A stretch of 64,000 nucleotides of DNA from Ramlibacter lithotrophicus (GCF_012184415.1 NZ_VTOX01000001.1:124001-188000), one strand, 5' to 3'. Counted from the first letter of the stretch, positions 35,974-44,925 are shown. Translations and numbers: made by a program. Notes: a model not told the origin generated them from the sequence alone.

Positions 35974-36184
35974 GAAGCTCAGAGTGTAGGGGCAGGGCAG
36001 CAGGCGGGATGGGGCGGAGACGCGGCTCGGTGTTCGACCATGACGGCGTGCATGCGTTCACCCCGGTCGAAACCACAATGTGAAATGTATAGGCACTATT
36101 TGAAAATGACGCAAACTGTGAGACACTCCCGCGCTCGCGGCAGCACCGTACTAAATTAGCGACACCCAGGAGACAGGTTTCCCT
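35974..36184. other. Divergent promoter region of the sensor kinase and aceE
   Basis: This 211-bp gap separates the kinase and aceE starts and is markedly AT-richer around 36070-36110. The aceE ribosome-binding site is CAGGAGACAG, about 10 bp before the ATG. I could not fix a convincing -35/-10 pair or a PdhR-like palindrome. No gene is present. Confidence 0.4.
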
Positions 36185-38890
36185 ATGTCAGCACAGCCCG
36201 ACAACCTCTTCGGCCCGGCGGCCAACGACTCGGATGCGCAGGAAACGCGCGAGTGGCTCGACGCCCTCGCCGCAGTCATCGAAGCGGGGGGCCGCGAGCG
36301 CGGCCACTTCCTGCTCGAACAGCTCCTGGACCAGGCGCGGCAGCATGGTGTCGACATGCCGTTCTCGGCCACCACGGCGTATGTCAACACGATCGATGCC
36401 GATGACGAGGAGCGTTGCCCCGGCAACCTCGAAATCGAGGAGCGGCTGCGTGCCTACATGCGCTGGAACGCGATGGCGATGGTGGTCAAGGCCAACCGCC
36501 TGCACCCGGAGGATGGCGGCGACCTCGGCGGCCACATCAGCTCGTTCGCTTCGGTGGCCACCATGTTCGGCGCCGGGTTCAACCATTTCTGGCACGGCGA
36601 GAGCGAGCAGCACGGCGGCGACTGCCTCTACATCCAGGGCCACAGCGCTCCCGGCATCTACGCTCGCGCCTTCATGGAAGGGCGGCTGACCGAGGAGCAG
36701 CTGCTCAACTTCCGGCAGGAGGTCGGCGGCAAGGGCCTGTCGAGCTATCCGCACCCGAAGCTGATGCCCGAGTTCTGGCAGTTCCCCACCGTCTCGATGG
36801 GCCTGGGCCCCCTGATGGCGATCTACCAGGCGCGGTTCCTCAAGTACCTGCACGCGCGCGGCATCGCGAATACCGAGAACCGCAAGGTGTGGGTGTTCTG
36901 CGGCGACGGCGAGATGGACGAGGTCGAGAGCCTGGGCGCGATCGGCGTGGCCGCGCGCGAGAAGCTGGACAACCTGATCTTCGTCGTGAACTGCAACCTG
37001 CAGCGGCTGGACGGCCCGGTGCGCGGCAACGGCAAGATCATCCAGGAGCTGGAAGGCACGTTCCGCGGCGCCGGCTGGAACGTGATCAAGCTGATCTGGG
37101 GCAGTTACTGGGACCCGCTGCTGGCCCGCGACAAGGACGGCATCCTGCGCCAGATCATGATGCAGACCCTGGACGGCGACTACCAGGCGATGAAGGCCAA
37201 CGACGGCGCCTACGTGCGCAAGAACTTCTTCGGCCGCCATCCGAAGACGCTCGAGATGGTCGCCAACATGAGCGACGAGGACATCTGGCGCCTGCAGCGC
37301 GGCGGCCACGATCCGCAGAAGGTCTACGCGGCCTACCACCGCGCCGTGAACACGAAGGGCCAGCCGTCGGTGCTGCTGGTCAAGACCGTGAAGGGCTTCG
37401 GGATGGGGCGCGCGGGCGAGGGCAAGAACATCGCCCACCAGGCCAAGAAGATGAGCGACGAGGACATCAGGACCTTCCGCGACCGCTTCAACATCCCGAT
37501 TCCCGACGACAAGCTCGCCGAAGTGCCGTTCTACCGGCCGGAGGAGCACACGCCGGAGATGAAGTACCTGCACGAGCGGCGCCAGTCGCTGGGCGGTTAC
37601 CTGCCCAAGCGCCGCACCCGCGCCGACGAACACCTGAAGGTCCCGCCGCTGGAGGCGTTCAAGGCGGTGCTGGACCCGACGGCCGAGGGCCGCGAGATCA
37701 GCACCACGCAGGCCTACGTGCGCTTCCTCTCCACGCTGCTGCGCGACAAGGAGCTCGGCCCGCGCGCGGTGCCGATCCTGGTCGACGAGGCCCGCACCTT
37801 CGGCATGGAAGGGCTGTTCCGGCAAATCGGCATCTACAACCCGGAAGGGCAGAAGTACACGCCGCAGGACCGCGACCAGGTGTCCTACTACAAGGAAGAC
37901 CAGCAGGGCCAGATCCTGCAGGAGGGCATCAACGAGGCCGGTGGCATGGCCAGCTGGATCGCGGCGGCCACGAGCTACAGCACCAGCAACCGCATCATGG
38001 TGCCGTTCTACATCTACTACTCGATGTTCGGCTTCCAGCGTTTCGGGGACCTCGCCTGGGCGGCGGGCGACATGCAGGCGCGGGGCTTCATCCTGGGCGG
38101 CACCTCCGGCCGCACCACGCTCAACGGCGAAGGCCTGCAGCACGAGGACGGGCACAGCCACGTGCTGGCGAGCACCATTCCCAACTGCATCAGCTACGAC
38201 CCGACCTTCGCCCACGAAGTCGGCGTGATCCTGCACCACGGCCTCAAGAGCATGGTCGAGCGGCAGGACAACGTCTTCTACTATGTGACACTGCTCAACG
38301 AGAACTACGCGATGCCGGGCCTCAAGCCGGGCACCGAGGAGCAGATCATCAAGGGTATGTACCTGTGCAAGGAAGGGCCCAAGCTGAAGACCCGGGTCCA
38401 GCTGCTGGGCAGCGGCACCATCCTGCGCGAGTCGATCGCGGCGCAGCAACTGCTGGAGACGGACTGGGGCGTCGCCGCCGACGTCTGGAGCTGCCCCAGC
38501 TTCACCGAGCTGGCGCGCGACGGACAGGACGCCGAGCGCTGGAACCTGCTGCACCCGACGCAGGCGCCGCGGGTGCCGTTCGTGGCGCAGCAGCTCGAGG
38601 GCCATGCCGGTCCGGTGATCGCCTCCACCGACTACATCAAGTCGTATCCCGAGCAGATCCGTCCCTTCATCCCAGCCGGCCGCCGCTACAAGGTGCTGGG
38701 CACCGACGGCTTCGGCCGCAGCGACTTCCGCAGCCGGCTGCGCGAGCACTTCGAGGTGAACCGCCACTACATCGTGGTGGCCGCGCTCAAGGCCCTCAGC
38801 GAGCAAGGCACGGTGCCCGCGGCCAAGGTGGCCGAGGCGATCGCCAGGTACGGCATCGACAGCGACCGCGTCAATCCGCTGTACGCTTGA
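36185..38890 (+). CDS. aceE: Pyruvate dehydrogenase E1 component, homodimeric
   Basis: A 901-residue TPP enzyme that decarboxylates pyruvate and reductively acetylates the E2 lipoyl groups. It has the homodimeric AceE architecture: N-terminal ECATKLE-type TPP domain with the TPP motif GDGEMDEVESLGAI and downstream NCNLQRLDGPVRGN, a pyrimidine domain (DEARTFGMEGLFRQIGIY) and a C-terminal transketolase domain. HGDRS-type and GTSGRTTLNGEGLQHEDGHSH segments are conserved. It is first in the operon, 25 bp before aceF. The length is close to the 887 residues of the E. coli enzyme. Confidence 0.97.
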   Translation: MSAQPDNLFGPAANDSDAQETREWLDALAAVIEAGGRERGHFLLEQLLDQARQHGVDMPFSATTAYVNTIDADDEERCPGNLEIEERLRAYMRWNAMAMVVKANRLHPEDGGDLGGHISSFASVATMFGAGFNHFWHGESEQHGGDCLYIQGHSAPGIYARAFMEGRLTEEQLLNFRQEVGGKGLSSYPHPKLMPEFWQFPTVSMGLGPLMAIYQARFLKYLHARGIANTENRKVWVFCGDGEMDEVESLGAIGVAAREKLDNLIFVVNCNLQRLDGPVRGNGKIIQELEGTFRGAGWNVIKLIWGSYWDPLLARDKDGILRQIMMQTLDGDYQAMKANDGAYVRKNFFGRHPKTLEMVANMSDEDIWRLQRGGHDPQKVYAAYHRAVNTKGQPSVLLVKTVKGFGMGRAGEGKNIAHQAKKMSDEDIRTFRDRFNIPIPDDKLAEVPFYRPEEHTPEMKYLHERRQSLGGYLPKRRTRADEHLKVPPLEAFKAVLDPTAEGREISTTQAYVRFLSTLLRDKELGPRAVPILVDEARTFGMEGLFRQIGIYNPEGQKYTPQDRDQVSYYKEDQQGQILQEGINEAGGMASWIAAATSYSTSNRIMVPFYIYYSMFGFQRFGDLAWAAGDMQARGFILGGTSGRTTLNGEGLQHEDGHSHVLASTIPNCISYDPTFAHEVGVILHHGLKSMVERQDNVFYYVTLLNENYAMPGLKPGTEEQIIKGMYLCKEGPKLKTRVQLLGSGTILRESIAAQQLLETDWGVAADVWSCPSFTELARDGQDAERWNLLHPTQAPRVPFVAQQLEGHAGPVIASTDYIKSYPEQIRPFIPAGRRYKVLGTDGFGRSDFRSRLREHFEVNRHYIVVAALKALSEQGTVPAAKVAEAIARYGIDSDRVNPLYA

Positions 38891-38915
38891 CGCCCCAGGC
38901 CGGAGAAGAAGAAAC

Positions 38916-40592
38916 ATGGCATTGATCGAGGTGAAGGTCCCCGACATCGGGGACTTCAAGGACGTGGCCGTCATCGAGTTGCTGGTGCAGCCCGGCCAGA
39001 CCGTCAAGGCGGAGCAGTCGCTGGTCACCGTGGAGTCGGACAAGGCGTCGATGGAGATTCCGTCGTCGCATGCCGGCGTGGTCAAGGAGCTGAAGGTGAA
39101 GCTCGGCGACAAGCTGTCCGAAGGGGCGGTGCTGGCCCTGGTGGAGAGCAGCGACGCCGCGAGCGCCCCGCCCCAGCCCGCGCCGCAGGCCGCTGCGCAG
39201 CGGGACGAGCGGGTGGCCGCAGCACCCCAGGCAGCTGCCCCGGCTCCCGCGCGAGCCGCGGGAGGCGCGGGGGAGAGCGGCCCGGTCGAAGTGCGGGTCC
39301 CGGACATCGGCGATTTCAAGAACGTCGCGGTGATCGAGCTGCTGGTCAAGGCCGGTGACACCGTGAAGCCGGAGCAGTCGCTGATCACCGTGGAATCCGA
39401 CAAGGCCTCGATGGAGATTCCGTCGCCGGCCGCCGGCGTCGTGCGCGAACTGAAGGTGAAGCTGGGCGACAAGCTGAACGTCGGCGATCTCGTCGCCGTG
39501 CTCGAAGGCGCCGGCGCGGCCGCTGCGCCGAAGGCGCCGGCCTCTGCCGTGGCGCCGCCACCCGCGACGGCCCTGGCCGAGGCGGTGCCCGAATCCTCGC
39601 GTGCCGTGCCGCGCACCCTGCCCACGGCGGCGCTGCCGCCGCATGAGCCGGGCGCGCCGTCGGGCCCGCTGTCGCACGCATCGCCGTCGGTGCGCCGGTT
39701 CGCCCGCGAACTCGGCGTGCCGCTGGACCAGGTCAAGGGCAGCGGACCCAAGGGCCGCATCACGCAGGAGGACGTGCAGGCGTTCACCAAGGCCGTGATG
39801 AAGGGCGAAGTCAGCCTGAAGTCCGGCGCCGGGGCCAAGGCCACCGGCGGCGGCGAAGCTCTGGGCCTGCTGCCGTGGCCGCAGGTCGACTTCGAGAAGT
39901 TCGGCCCGGTCGAGCGCACCGACCTCGGCCGCATCCGCAGGATCGCCGCGGCCAACCTGCACCGCAACTGGGTGATGATCCCGCACGTCACCAACCACGA
40001 CGACGCCGACATCACCGAGCTGGAGGCGTTCCGCGTCCAGCTGAACAAGGAAAACGAGAAGGCGGGCGTCAAGGTCACGATGCTCGCGTTCCTGATCAAG
40101 GCCTGCGTGGCGGCGCTGAAGAAGTTTCCCAACTTCAACGCGTCGCTCGACGGCGAGCAGCTGGTGCTCAAGCGCTACTGGCATATCGGTTTCGCCGCCG
40201 ATACGCCCAACGGCCTGATGGTGCCGGTGCTCAAGGACGCGGACAGCAAGGGCATCCTGCAGATCAGCCAGGAACTCGCCGACCTGTCGGCCAAGGCGCG
40301 CGCCGGCAAGCTCGGCCCGGCGGAGATGACGGGCGCCACCTTCACCATCTCGTCATTGGGCGGCATCGGCGGGCGCTACTTCACGCCGATCATCAACGCG
40401 CCGGAAGTCGCGATCCTGGGCGTCTGCCGCAGCAGGACCGAACCGGTGTGGGACGGCCAGCAGTTCCAGCCCAGGCTCATGCTGCCGCTGTCGCTGTCCT
40501 GGGACCACCGCGTGATCGACGGGGCGTCCGCCGCTCGTTTCAATGCCTTCCTCGGCGCTATATTGACGGACTTCCGGCGCACGATGTTGTGA
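38916..40592 (+). CDS. aceF: Pyruvate dehydrogenase E2, dihydrolipoyllysine acetyltransferase
   Basis: A 558-residue acetyltransferase forming the PDH core. Two lipoyl domains are visible (about 1-78 and 125-205), each with the lipoylation motif ESDKASMEIPS; Ala/Pro linkers separate them. The E1/E3-binding domain is ASPSVRRFARELGVPLDQVKGSG (about 250-272), and the catalytic domain ends with SWDHRVIDGASAARF carrying catalytic His. It follows aceE by 25 bp. The DNA of the first lipoyl domain shares a 51-bp identical run with the lipoyl domain of the downstream E3 gene. Confidence 0.96.
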   Translation: MALIEVKVPDIGDFKDVAVIELLVQPGQTVKAEQSLVTVESDKASMEIPSSHAGVVKELKVKLGDKLSEGAVLALVESSDAASAPPQPAPQAAAQRDERVAAAPQAAAPAPARAAGGAGESGPVEVRVPDIGDFKNVAVIELLVKAGDTVKPEQSLITVESDKASMEIPSPAAGVVRELKVKLGDKLNVGDLVAVLEGAGAAAAPKAPASAVAPPPATALAEAVPESSRAVPRTLPTAALPPHEPGAPSGPLSHASPSVRRFARELGVPLDQVKGSGPKGRITQEDVQAFTKAVMKGEVSLKSGAGAKATGGGEALGLLPWPQVDFEKFGPVERTDLGRIRRIAAANLHRNWVMIPHVTNHDDADITELEAFRVQLNKENEKAGVKVTMLAFLIKACVAALKKFPNFNASLDGEQLVLKRYWHIGFAADTPNGLMVPVLKDADSKGILQISQELADLSAKARAGKLGPAEMTGATFTISSLGGIGGRYFTPIINAPEVAILGVCRSRTEPVWDGQQFQPRLMLPLSLSWDHRVIDGASAARFNAFLGAILTDFRRTML

Positions 40593-40637
40593 GCGCCGCA
40601 GGTCAGCAGGAACGCGCACGCGGAGCACTCTGAAAAA

Positions 40638-41228
40638 ATGACAACTGTTGTAGTGGTGAAGAAAGCAGGGCAGATCGCGATCGCGGCCGACACCCTCGTG
40701 ACCTTTGGCGACACGCGGCTCGCCAACCGCTATGAAGACAACACCAAGATCTTCAAGGTGGAGACCGACAGCGGCCCGAGCTACGTCGGCATGGCGGGCA
40801 CCGTCGCGCACTTCCCGGTGCTGCGCAAGGCGATCGGCTCGATGCCGCGCGAGCTGCTGCGGCTGGGCAGCAAGGACGAGGTGTTCGACACCTTTACCAA
40901 GCTGCATCCCTACCTCAAGGACAACTTCTTCCTGCAGACCAAGGAGGAGGACAGCGATCCGTACGAGTCGAGCCAGTTCAGCGTCGTCATCGCCAACGGC
41001 ACCGGCATCTACGGGCTGTACAGCTACCGCGAGGTGTTCGAGTTCAAGGAGTTCTGGGGCATCGGCTCGGGGCGCAGCTTCGCACTGGGCGCGATGCATG
41101 CCAGCTACGCCAGGGCCAAGACCGCGCGCGAGGTCGCCGAGGCCGGCATCGCCGCCGGCTGCGAATTCGACCGCAACTCCGCCGGTCCCGCCGACATCTT
41201 CACGCTCAAGATGAAAGAGGCCAAATGA
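40638..41228 (+). CDS. Proteasome/HslV-like peptidase, betaproteobacterial proteasome homologue (BPH)
   Basis: A 196-residue Ntn-hydrolase of the proteasome beta/HslV fold. After Met removal Thr1 is exposed (MTTVVVVKK), with Asp17 (AADTLVTFG) and a Lys at mature position 36 (NTKIF), three residues later than in HslV. SQFSVVIANGTGIYGLYSYREVFEFKEFWGIGSGRSFALGAM matches the later proteasome strands and helix. It differs from HslV in length and loops and has no hslU beside it, so the BPH family (described in Betaproteobacteria as double-ring peptidases) fits best. It lies between aceF and lpdA, overlapping the lpdA start by 4 bp, so it is translated with the pyruvate dehydrogenase genes. Confidence 0.8.
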   Translation: MTTVVVVKKAGQIAIAADTLVTFGDTRLANRYEDNTKIFKVETDSGPSYVGMAGTVAHFPVLRKAIGSMPRELLRLGSKDEVFDTFTKLHPYLKDNFFLQTKEEDSDPYESSQFSVVIANGTGIYGLYSYREVFEFKEFWGIGSGRSFALGAMHASYARAKTAREVAEAGIAAGCEFDRNSAGPADIFTLKMKEAK

Positions 41229-43039
41229 CGGCCATCGTGGAAGTCAAGGTCCCCGACATCGGCGACTTCAAGGAAGTGGCCGTCATCGAACTGCTGGTCA
41301 AGCCCGGCGACACGATCGCGGCGGAGCAGTCGCTGGTCACCGTGGAGTCGGACAAGGCGTCGATGGAGATCCCTTCGAGCCATGCCGGCGTGGTCAAGGA
41401 AATCAGGGTCAAGCTCGGTGACAAGGTGGCCGAGGGATCCGTGCTCGCGCTGGTGGAACCAGCGGCGAGCACGGCCCCTGCGGGCGCAATGGGCTCCCCC
41501 CCACCCTCACCCTCCCCCTCGAGGGGGAGGGAGGAAGCCGCCCCCTCCAAGGTGCGGGCGGACGCACCCCCTGCCGCAGCCGCGGCCTCGCACGCCGGCG
41601 GCGCCGACATCGAGTGCGACATGCTCGTGCTCGGCGCCGGGCCCGGCGGCTACTCCGCCGCGTTCCGCGCCGCCGACCTGGGCATGAACGTCGTGCTGGT
41701 GGAGCGCTACGCCACCCTCGGCGGGGTGTGCCTCAACGTCGGCTGCATTCCGTCGAAAGCCCTGTTGCACGTCGCCGCCGTGATGGACGAGGTCAGCCAC
41801 TTCGAGGCGCTGGGCATCAGCTTCGGCAAGCCGGCCGTCGACCTGGCCAAGCTGCGCGCGCACAAGGAGAAGGTCGTCGGCAAGCTCACCGGCGGGCTGG
41901 CGGCGATGGCGAAGATGCGCAAGGTCACCGTCGTGCGCGGCGTCGGCGAGTTCGTCGATCCGCACCACCTGCAGGTGAGGGAAACCGGTGGCGCCGGGCG
42001 GGAGGCGAGCGGCAAGCAGCAGACCATCCGCTTCGCGCAGTGCATCGTCGCCGCCGGCTCGCAGGCGGTGCGGCTGCCGTTCATGCCGAAGGACCCGCGC
42101 GTCGTCGACTCCACCGGCGCGCTGGCGCTGGCGGCGGTGCCCAGGCGCATGCTGATCCTCGGCGGCGGGATCATCGGGCTCGAGATGGGAACGGTGTATT
42201 CCACGCTGGGCGCGCGGCTCGACGTGGTCGAGATGCTGGACGGCCTGATGCCGGGCGCCGACCGCGACCTGGTGCGCGTCTGGCAGAAGATGAACGCGCC
42301 GCGCTTCGACAACATCATGCTGAAGACGAAGACCGTGGCGGCCGAGGCGACGAAGGACGGGATCCTGGTGCGCTTCGAGGGCGAGCAGGCGCCGAAGGAG
42401 CCGCAGCTCTACGACCTCGTCCTGCAGGCGGTCGGCCGCGCGCCGAACGGCAAGCTGATCGGCGCGGAGAAGGCCGGGATCGCCGTCGGCGATCGCGGAT
42501 TCATTCCGGTGGATACGCAGATGCGCACCAACGTGCCGCACATCTTCGCGATCGGCGACATCGTGGGCCAGCCGATGCTCGCGCACAAGGCGGTGCACGA
42601 AGGGCACGTCGCCGCCGAAGCGGCCGCCGGCCAGAAGTCGGCGTTCGATGCGCGCGTGATTCCGAGCGTGGCCTACACCGACCCGGAAATCGCCTGGGTG
42701 GGCCTCACCGAGGACCAGGCCAAGGCGCAGGGGATCGCCGTGACCAAGGGGCATTTCCCCTGGAGCGCCTCCGGGCGGGCCATCGCGAACAACCGGGACG
42801 AAGGCTTCACCAAGCTGCTGTTCGACGCGCAGTCGCACCGGATCGTCGGCGGCGGGATCGTCGGCACGCATGCCGGCGACATGATCGGCGAGATCGCGCT
42901 GGCGATCGAGATGGGCGCCGACGCGGTGGACATCGGCAAGACGATCCATCCGCACCCGACCCTCGGGGAGAGCATCGGGCTGGCCGCCGAGGCGGCGCAC
43001 GGCACCTGCACCGACCTGCCGCCGCCGCGCAAGCGCTGA
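41225..43039 (+). CDS. lpdA: Dihydrolipoyl dehydrogenase (PDH E3) with N-terminal lipoyl domain
   Basis: A 604-residue E3 that reoxidises dihydrolipoamide with NAD+. It starts with a lipoyl domain (about 1-80; ESDKASMEIPSSHAG), an uncommon but known feature of betaproteobacterial PDH E3. A Pro/Ser/Arg linker (about 85-125) follows, then the flavoprotein: FAD motif LVLGAGPGGYSAAFRAADLG, redox disulfide GGVCLNVGCIPSKAL and C-terminal HPHPTLGESIGLAAEAAHG with catalytic His-Glu. The ATG overlaps the BPH stop (ATGA). The linker contains an in-frame extragenic-type palindrome at 41510-41531, which encodes PSPSPSRGRE-like residues. Confidence 0.95.
   Translation: MTAIVEVKVPDIGDFKEVAVIELLVKPGDTIAAEQSLVTVESDKASMEIPSSHAGVVKEIRVKLGDKVAEGSVLALVEPAASTAPAGAMGSPPPSPSPSRGREEAAPSKVRADAPPAAAAASHAGGADIECDMLVLGAGPGGYSAAFRAADLGMNVVLVERYATLGGVCLNVGCIPSKALLHVAAVMDEVSHFEALGISFGKPAVDLAKLRAHKEKVVGKLTGGLAAMAKMRKVTVVRGVGEFVDPHHLQVRETGGAGREASGKQQTIRFAQCIVAAGSQAVRLPFMPKDPRVVDSTGALALAAVPRRMLILGGGIIGLEMGTVYSTLGARLDVVEMLDGLMPGADRDLVRVWQKMNAPRFDNIMLKTKTVAAEATKDGILVRFEGEQAPKEPQLYDLVLQAVGRAPNGKLIGAEKAGIAVGDRGFIPVDTQMRTNVPHIFAIGDIVGQPMLAHKAVHEGHVAAEAAAGQKSAFDARVIPSVAYTDPEIAWVGLTEDQAKAQGIAVTKGHFPWSASGRAIANNRDEGFTKLLFDAQSHRIVGGGIVGTHAGDMIGEIALAIEMGADAVDIGKTIHPHPTLGESIGLAAEAAHGTCTDLPPPRKR
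41510..41531. repeat. Palindromic repeat inside the lpdA linker
   Basis: CCCTCCCCCTC and GAGGGGGAGGG form a perfect 22-bp palindrome with no loop, inside a longer C-rich then G-rich tract (41495-41536). It looks like an intergenic REP-type palindrome and is translated as part of a disordered linker between the lipoyl and flavoprotein domains. Confidence 0.6.
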
Positions 43040-43062
43040 GATCCTTCGAAAGGGGTGAGCAC

Positions 43063-43084
43063 CGGTCCGGCGCCGGCCGGACCG
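43063..43084. terminator. Hairpin between convergent lpdA and NlpC/P60 genes
   Basis: CGGTCCGG and CCGGACCG pair perfectly over 8 bp around a 6-bp loop, 23 bp after the lpdA stop and 6 bp before the convergent gene's stop. It probably serves both genes; there is no T-run. Confidence 0.5.
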
Positions 43085-43090
43085 CGACGT

Positions 43091-43648
43091 TCAGTGCTGG
43101 CCCTGCGGAGGCTGGGCGGGCTGGCCGGCCAGCACGCGCCGCGCGCCGTCGAAGCGCCGCTTCCAGTACGACACGCCCATGTCCTCGACTCGCACCTGCG
43201 CGCCCGGCTTGGGCGAGTGGATGAACTTGCCGTCGCCGATGTAGATGCCCACGTGGCTGAAGGTGCGCTTGAGCGTGTTGAAGAACACCAGGTCGCCCGG
43301 CTGCAGGTCCTTCCGGTCGATCGATTCGGTCGCGGCGGCCTGCTCGTTGGCCCGGCGCGGCAGCACCAGGCCCACGGTCGACTGGTACATCGCCTGGACG
43401 AAGCCGCTGCAGTCGAAGCCGGTGTCCACCGAGCTGCCGCCGCGGCGATAGGGCACGCCCAGGAAGCCCATGGCCGTGACGACCAGGTCCGAGGCGCGGT
43501 CGGTGACGCTGTGGCTCATCTGGCCGAGCGTCGCCAGTACGCGGTTCTCGGCGAGGAACTGCCCCAGGTCGTCGTCCGCCGCCGTCTCGGGTGCCGCCTG
43601 GACCGCCGCGCCGGCGGCCAGCAGCAGGATGCAGAGCCATTGTTTCAT
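43091..43648 (-). CDS. NlpC/P60-family cell-wall peptidase
   Basis: A 185-residue exported protein. ATG 43648 places a signal peptide (MKQWLCILLLAAGAAVQA) directly at the N-terminus; an upstream in-frame Met at 43687 would bury it. The C40 catalytic triad is visible: Cys80 (FDCSGFV), His132 (FSHVGIYIG) and His144 (FIHSPKPG). Enzymes of this family cleave gamma-D-glutamyl-diaminopimelate bonds in peptidoglycan stem peptides and act in the periplasm. It is monocistronic and convergent with lpdA. There is no SH3 domain; only a 60-residue N-terminal lead-in precedes the catalytic domain. Confidence 0.88.
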   Translation of the reverse strand: MKQWLCILLLAAGAAVQAAPETAADDDLGQFLAENRVLATLGQMSHSVTDRASDLVVTAMGFLGVPYRRGGSSVDTGFDCSGFVQAMYQSTVGLVLPRRANEQAAATESIDRKDLQPGDLVFFNTLKRTFSHVGIYIGDGKFIHSPKPGAQVRVEDMGVSYWKRRFDGARRVLAGQPAQPPQGQH

Positions 43649-43791
43649 TGCCGCGCGAGGATACCTCGCCACAGCCCAAGCGTGCAAGGCGGCAGTTCAC
43701 GCAAGCCCTTGATTTTCCAAGGAGCGGGCCCACGGCGCTGCACGGTGGCGCGGGCTTGGCAACAATGGCGGTTGTCCATGTGGAGGTGACG

Positions 43792-44904
43792 ATGAACTTC
43801 CTGCGCTTGCGGCTGGGCCGCATTGCCGGCGGCTGGGCGCTGGCCCTGGCCTCGCTCGCCGCCCCTGCCCAGGCACTGCGGCCGCAGACCGTCGCCGAAG
43901 GCCTGGAACATCCCTGGGCCGTCGCGTTCCTGCCGCAGGGCCGGTTCCTCGTCACCGAGCGGCCCGGACGCCTGCGCGTGGTGCGGCCGGACGGCGTCAT
44001 CAGCCCCCCGCTGCAAGGGCTGCCCAAGGTGGCTGCCGGTGGCCAGGGCGGGCTGCTCGACGTGGTGCTCGACCGCGAATTCGCGCGCAACCGCCAGTTG
44101 TTCTTCTGCTTTTCCGAACCAGGCGAAGGCGGCAACAGCACCGCACTGGCCCGGGCCAGGCTGGCGGACGACGAGTCGCGGCTCCAGGACGTGCGGGTGA
44201 TCTTCAGCCAGCGGCCCAAGGTGGCGAGCAGCCTGCACTTCGGCTGCCGGATCGTGGAAACGTCCGAGGGACACTTGTTCCTCACGCTGGGCGACCGCTT
44301 CCACCGGATGCAGGACGCGCAGGCGCTGGACAACCACCACGGCAAGGTGGTTCGCGTGACCAAGGACGGCGTGCCCGCTCCTGGCAATCCGTTCGCCGGC
44401 CACGCGGGTGCGCTGCCGGAAATCTGGAGCCTGGGCCATCGCAACGTCCAGGGCGCGGCGCTCGGACCGGGCGATCGGCTCTGGATCCACGAGCACGGTC
44501 CCCAGGGCGGCGACGAGGTCAACCTGCCGCAGGCCGGCCGCAACCACGGCTGGCCGGTGGTCACGTTCGGCGAGAACTACGGCGGCGGCAAGATCGGCGC
44601 CGGGATCACGCAGGCGGCGGGCATGGAGCCGCCGCTGCATTACTGGGTGCCCTCGATCGCGCCCTCGGGGATGGTTTTCCTCACCAGCGACCGTTACGGC
44701 GCTTCGATGAAGGGCAGCCTGTTCCTCGGCTCGCTCAAGTTCGGCTACCTGGCACGGCTGGAACTCGCCGAGGGGCGCGTCGTGCGCGAACACAAGCTGC
44801 TGACCGGCGTCGGCCGGGTGCGCGACGTGCGCCAGGGCCCCGATGGCCTGCTGTACCTGCTGACCGACAGCGCGCAAGGCAAGCTGGTGCGGGTCGTGCC
44901 GTGA
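43792..44904 (+). CDS. PQQ-dependent soluble aldose dehydrogenase (Asd/YliI-like)
   Basis: A 370-residue periplasmic quinoprotein of the soluble glucose/aldose dehydrogenase family. ATG 43792 has TGGAGG 7 bp upstream and is followed by a signal peptide ending APAQA (about residue 26). Family motifs: GLEHPWAVAFLPQGRFLVTERPGRLRVV, GGQGGLLDVVLD, the catalytic-His region SLHFGCRIV, GHRNVQGAAL and EHGPQGGDEVN. The beta-propeller needs exogenous PQQ unless pqq genes lie elsewhere. Here the usual His of the family has context SSLHFGCR, which appears intact. It stands alone between a peptidase and a two-component pair. Confidence 0.85.
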   Translation: MNFLRLRLGRIAGGWALALASLAAPAQALRPQTVAEGLEHPWAVAFLPQGRFLVTERPGRLRVVRPDGVISPPLQGLPKVAAGGQGGLLDVVLDREFARNRQLFFCFSEPGEGGNSTALARARLADDESRLQDVRVIFSQRPKVASSLHFGCRIVETSEGHLFLTLGDRFHRMQDAQALDNHHGKVVRVTKDGVPAPGNPFAGHAGALPEIWSLGHRNVQGAALGPGDRLWIHEHGPQGGDEVNLPQAGRNHGWPVVTFGENYGGGKIGAGITQAAGMEPPLHYWVPSIAPSGMVFLTSDRYGASMKGSLFLGSLKFGYLARLELAEGRVVREHKLLTGVGRVRDVRQGPDGLLYLLTDSAQGKLVRVVP

Positions 44905-44925
44905 GGCCGGGCGGCGCGCGGCCGG

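Noticed and set aside
36188..40171. A 1327-codon minus-strand open frame opposite aceE and aceF
   Set aside because: It mirrors conserved PDH genes and has no recognisable domain; the opposite strand is unambiguous.
40638..41228. Calling the proteasome-like gene hslV
   Set aside because: HslV is smaller, lacks the SYREVFEFKEFWGIGSG-type segment and is normally beside hslU; here the neighbours are PDH genes.
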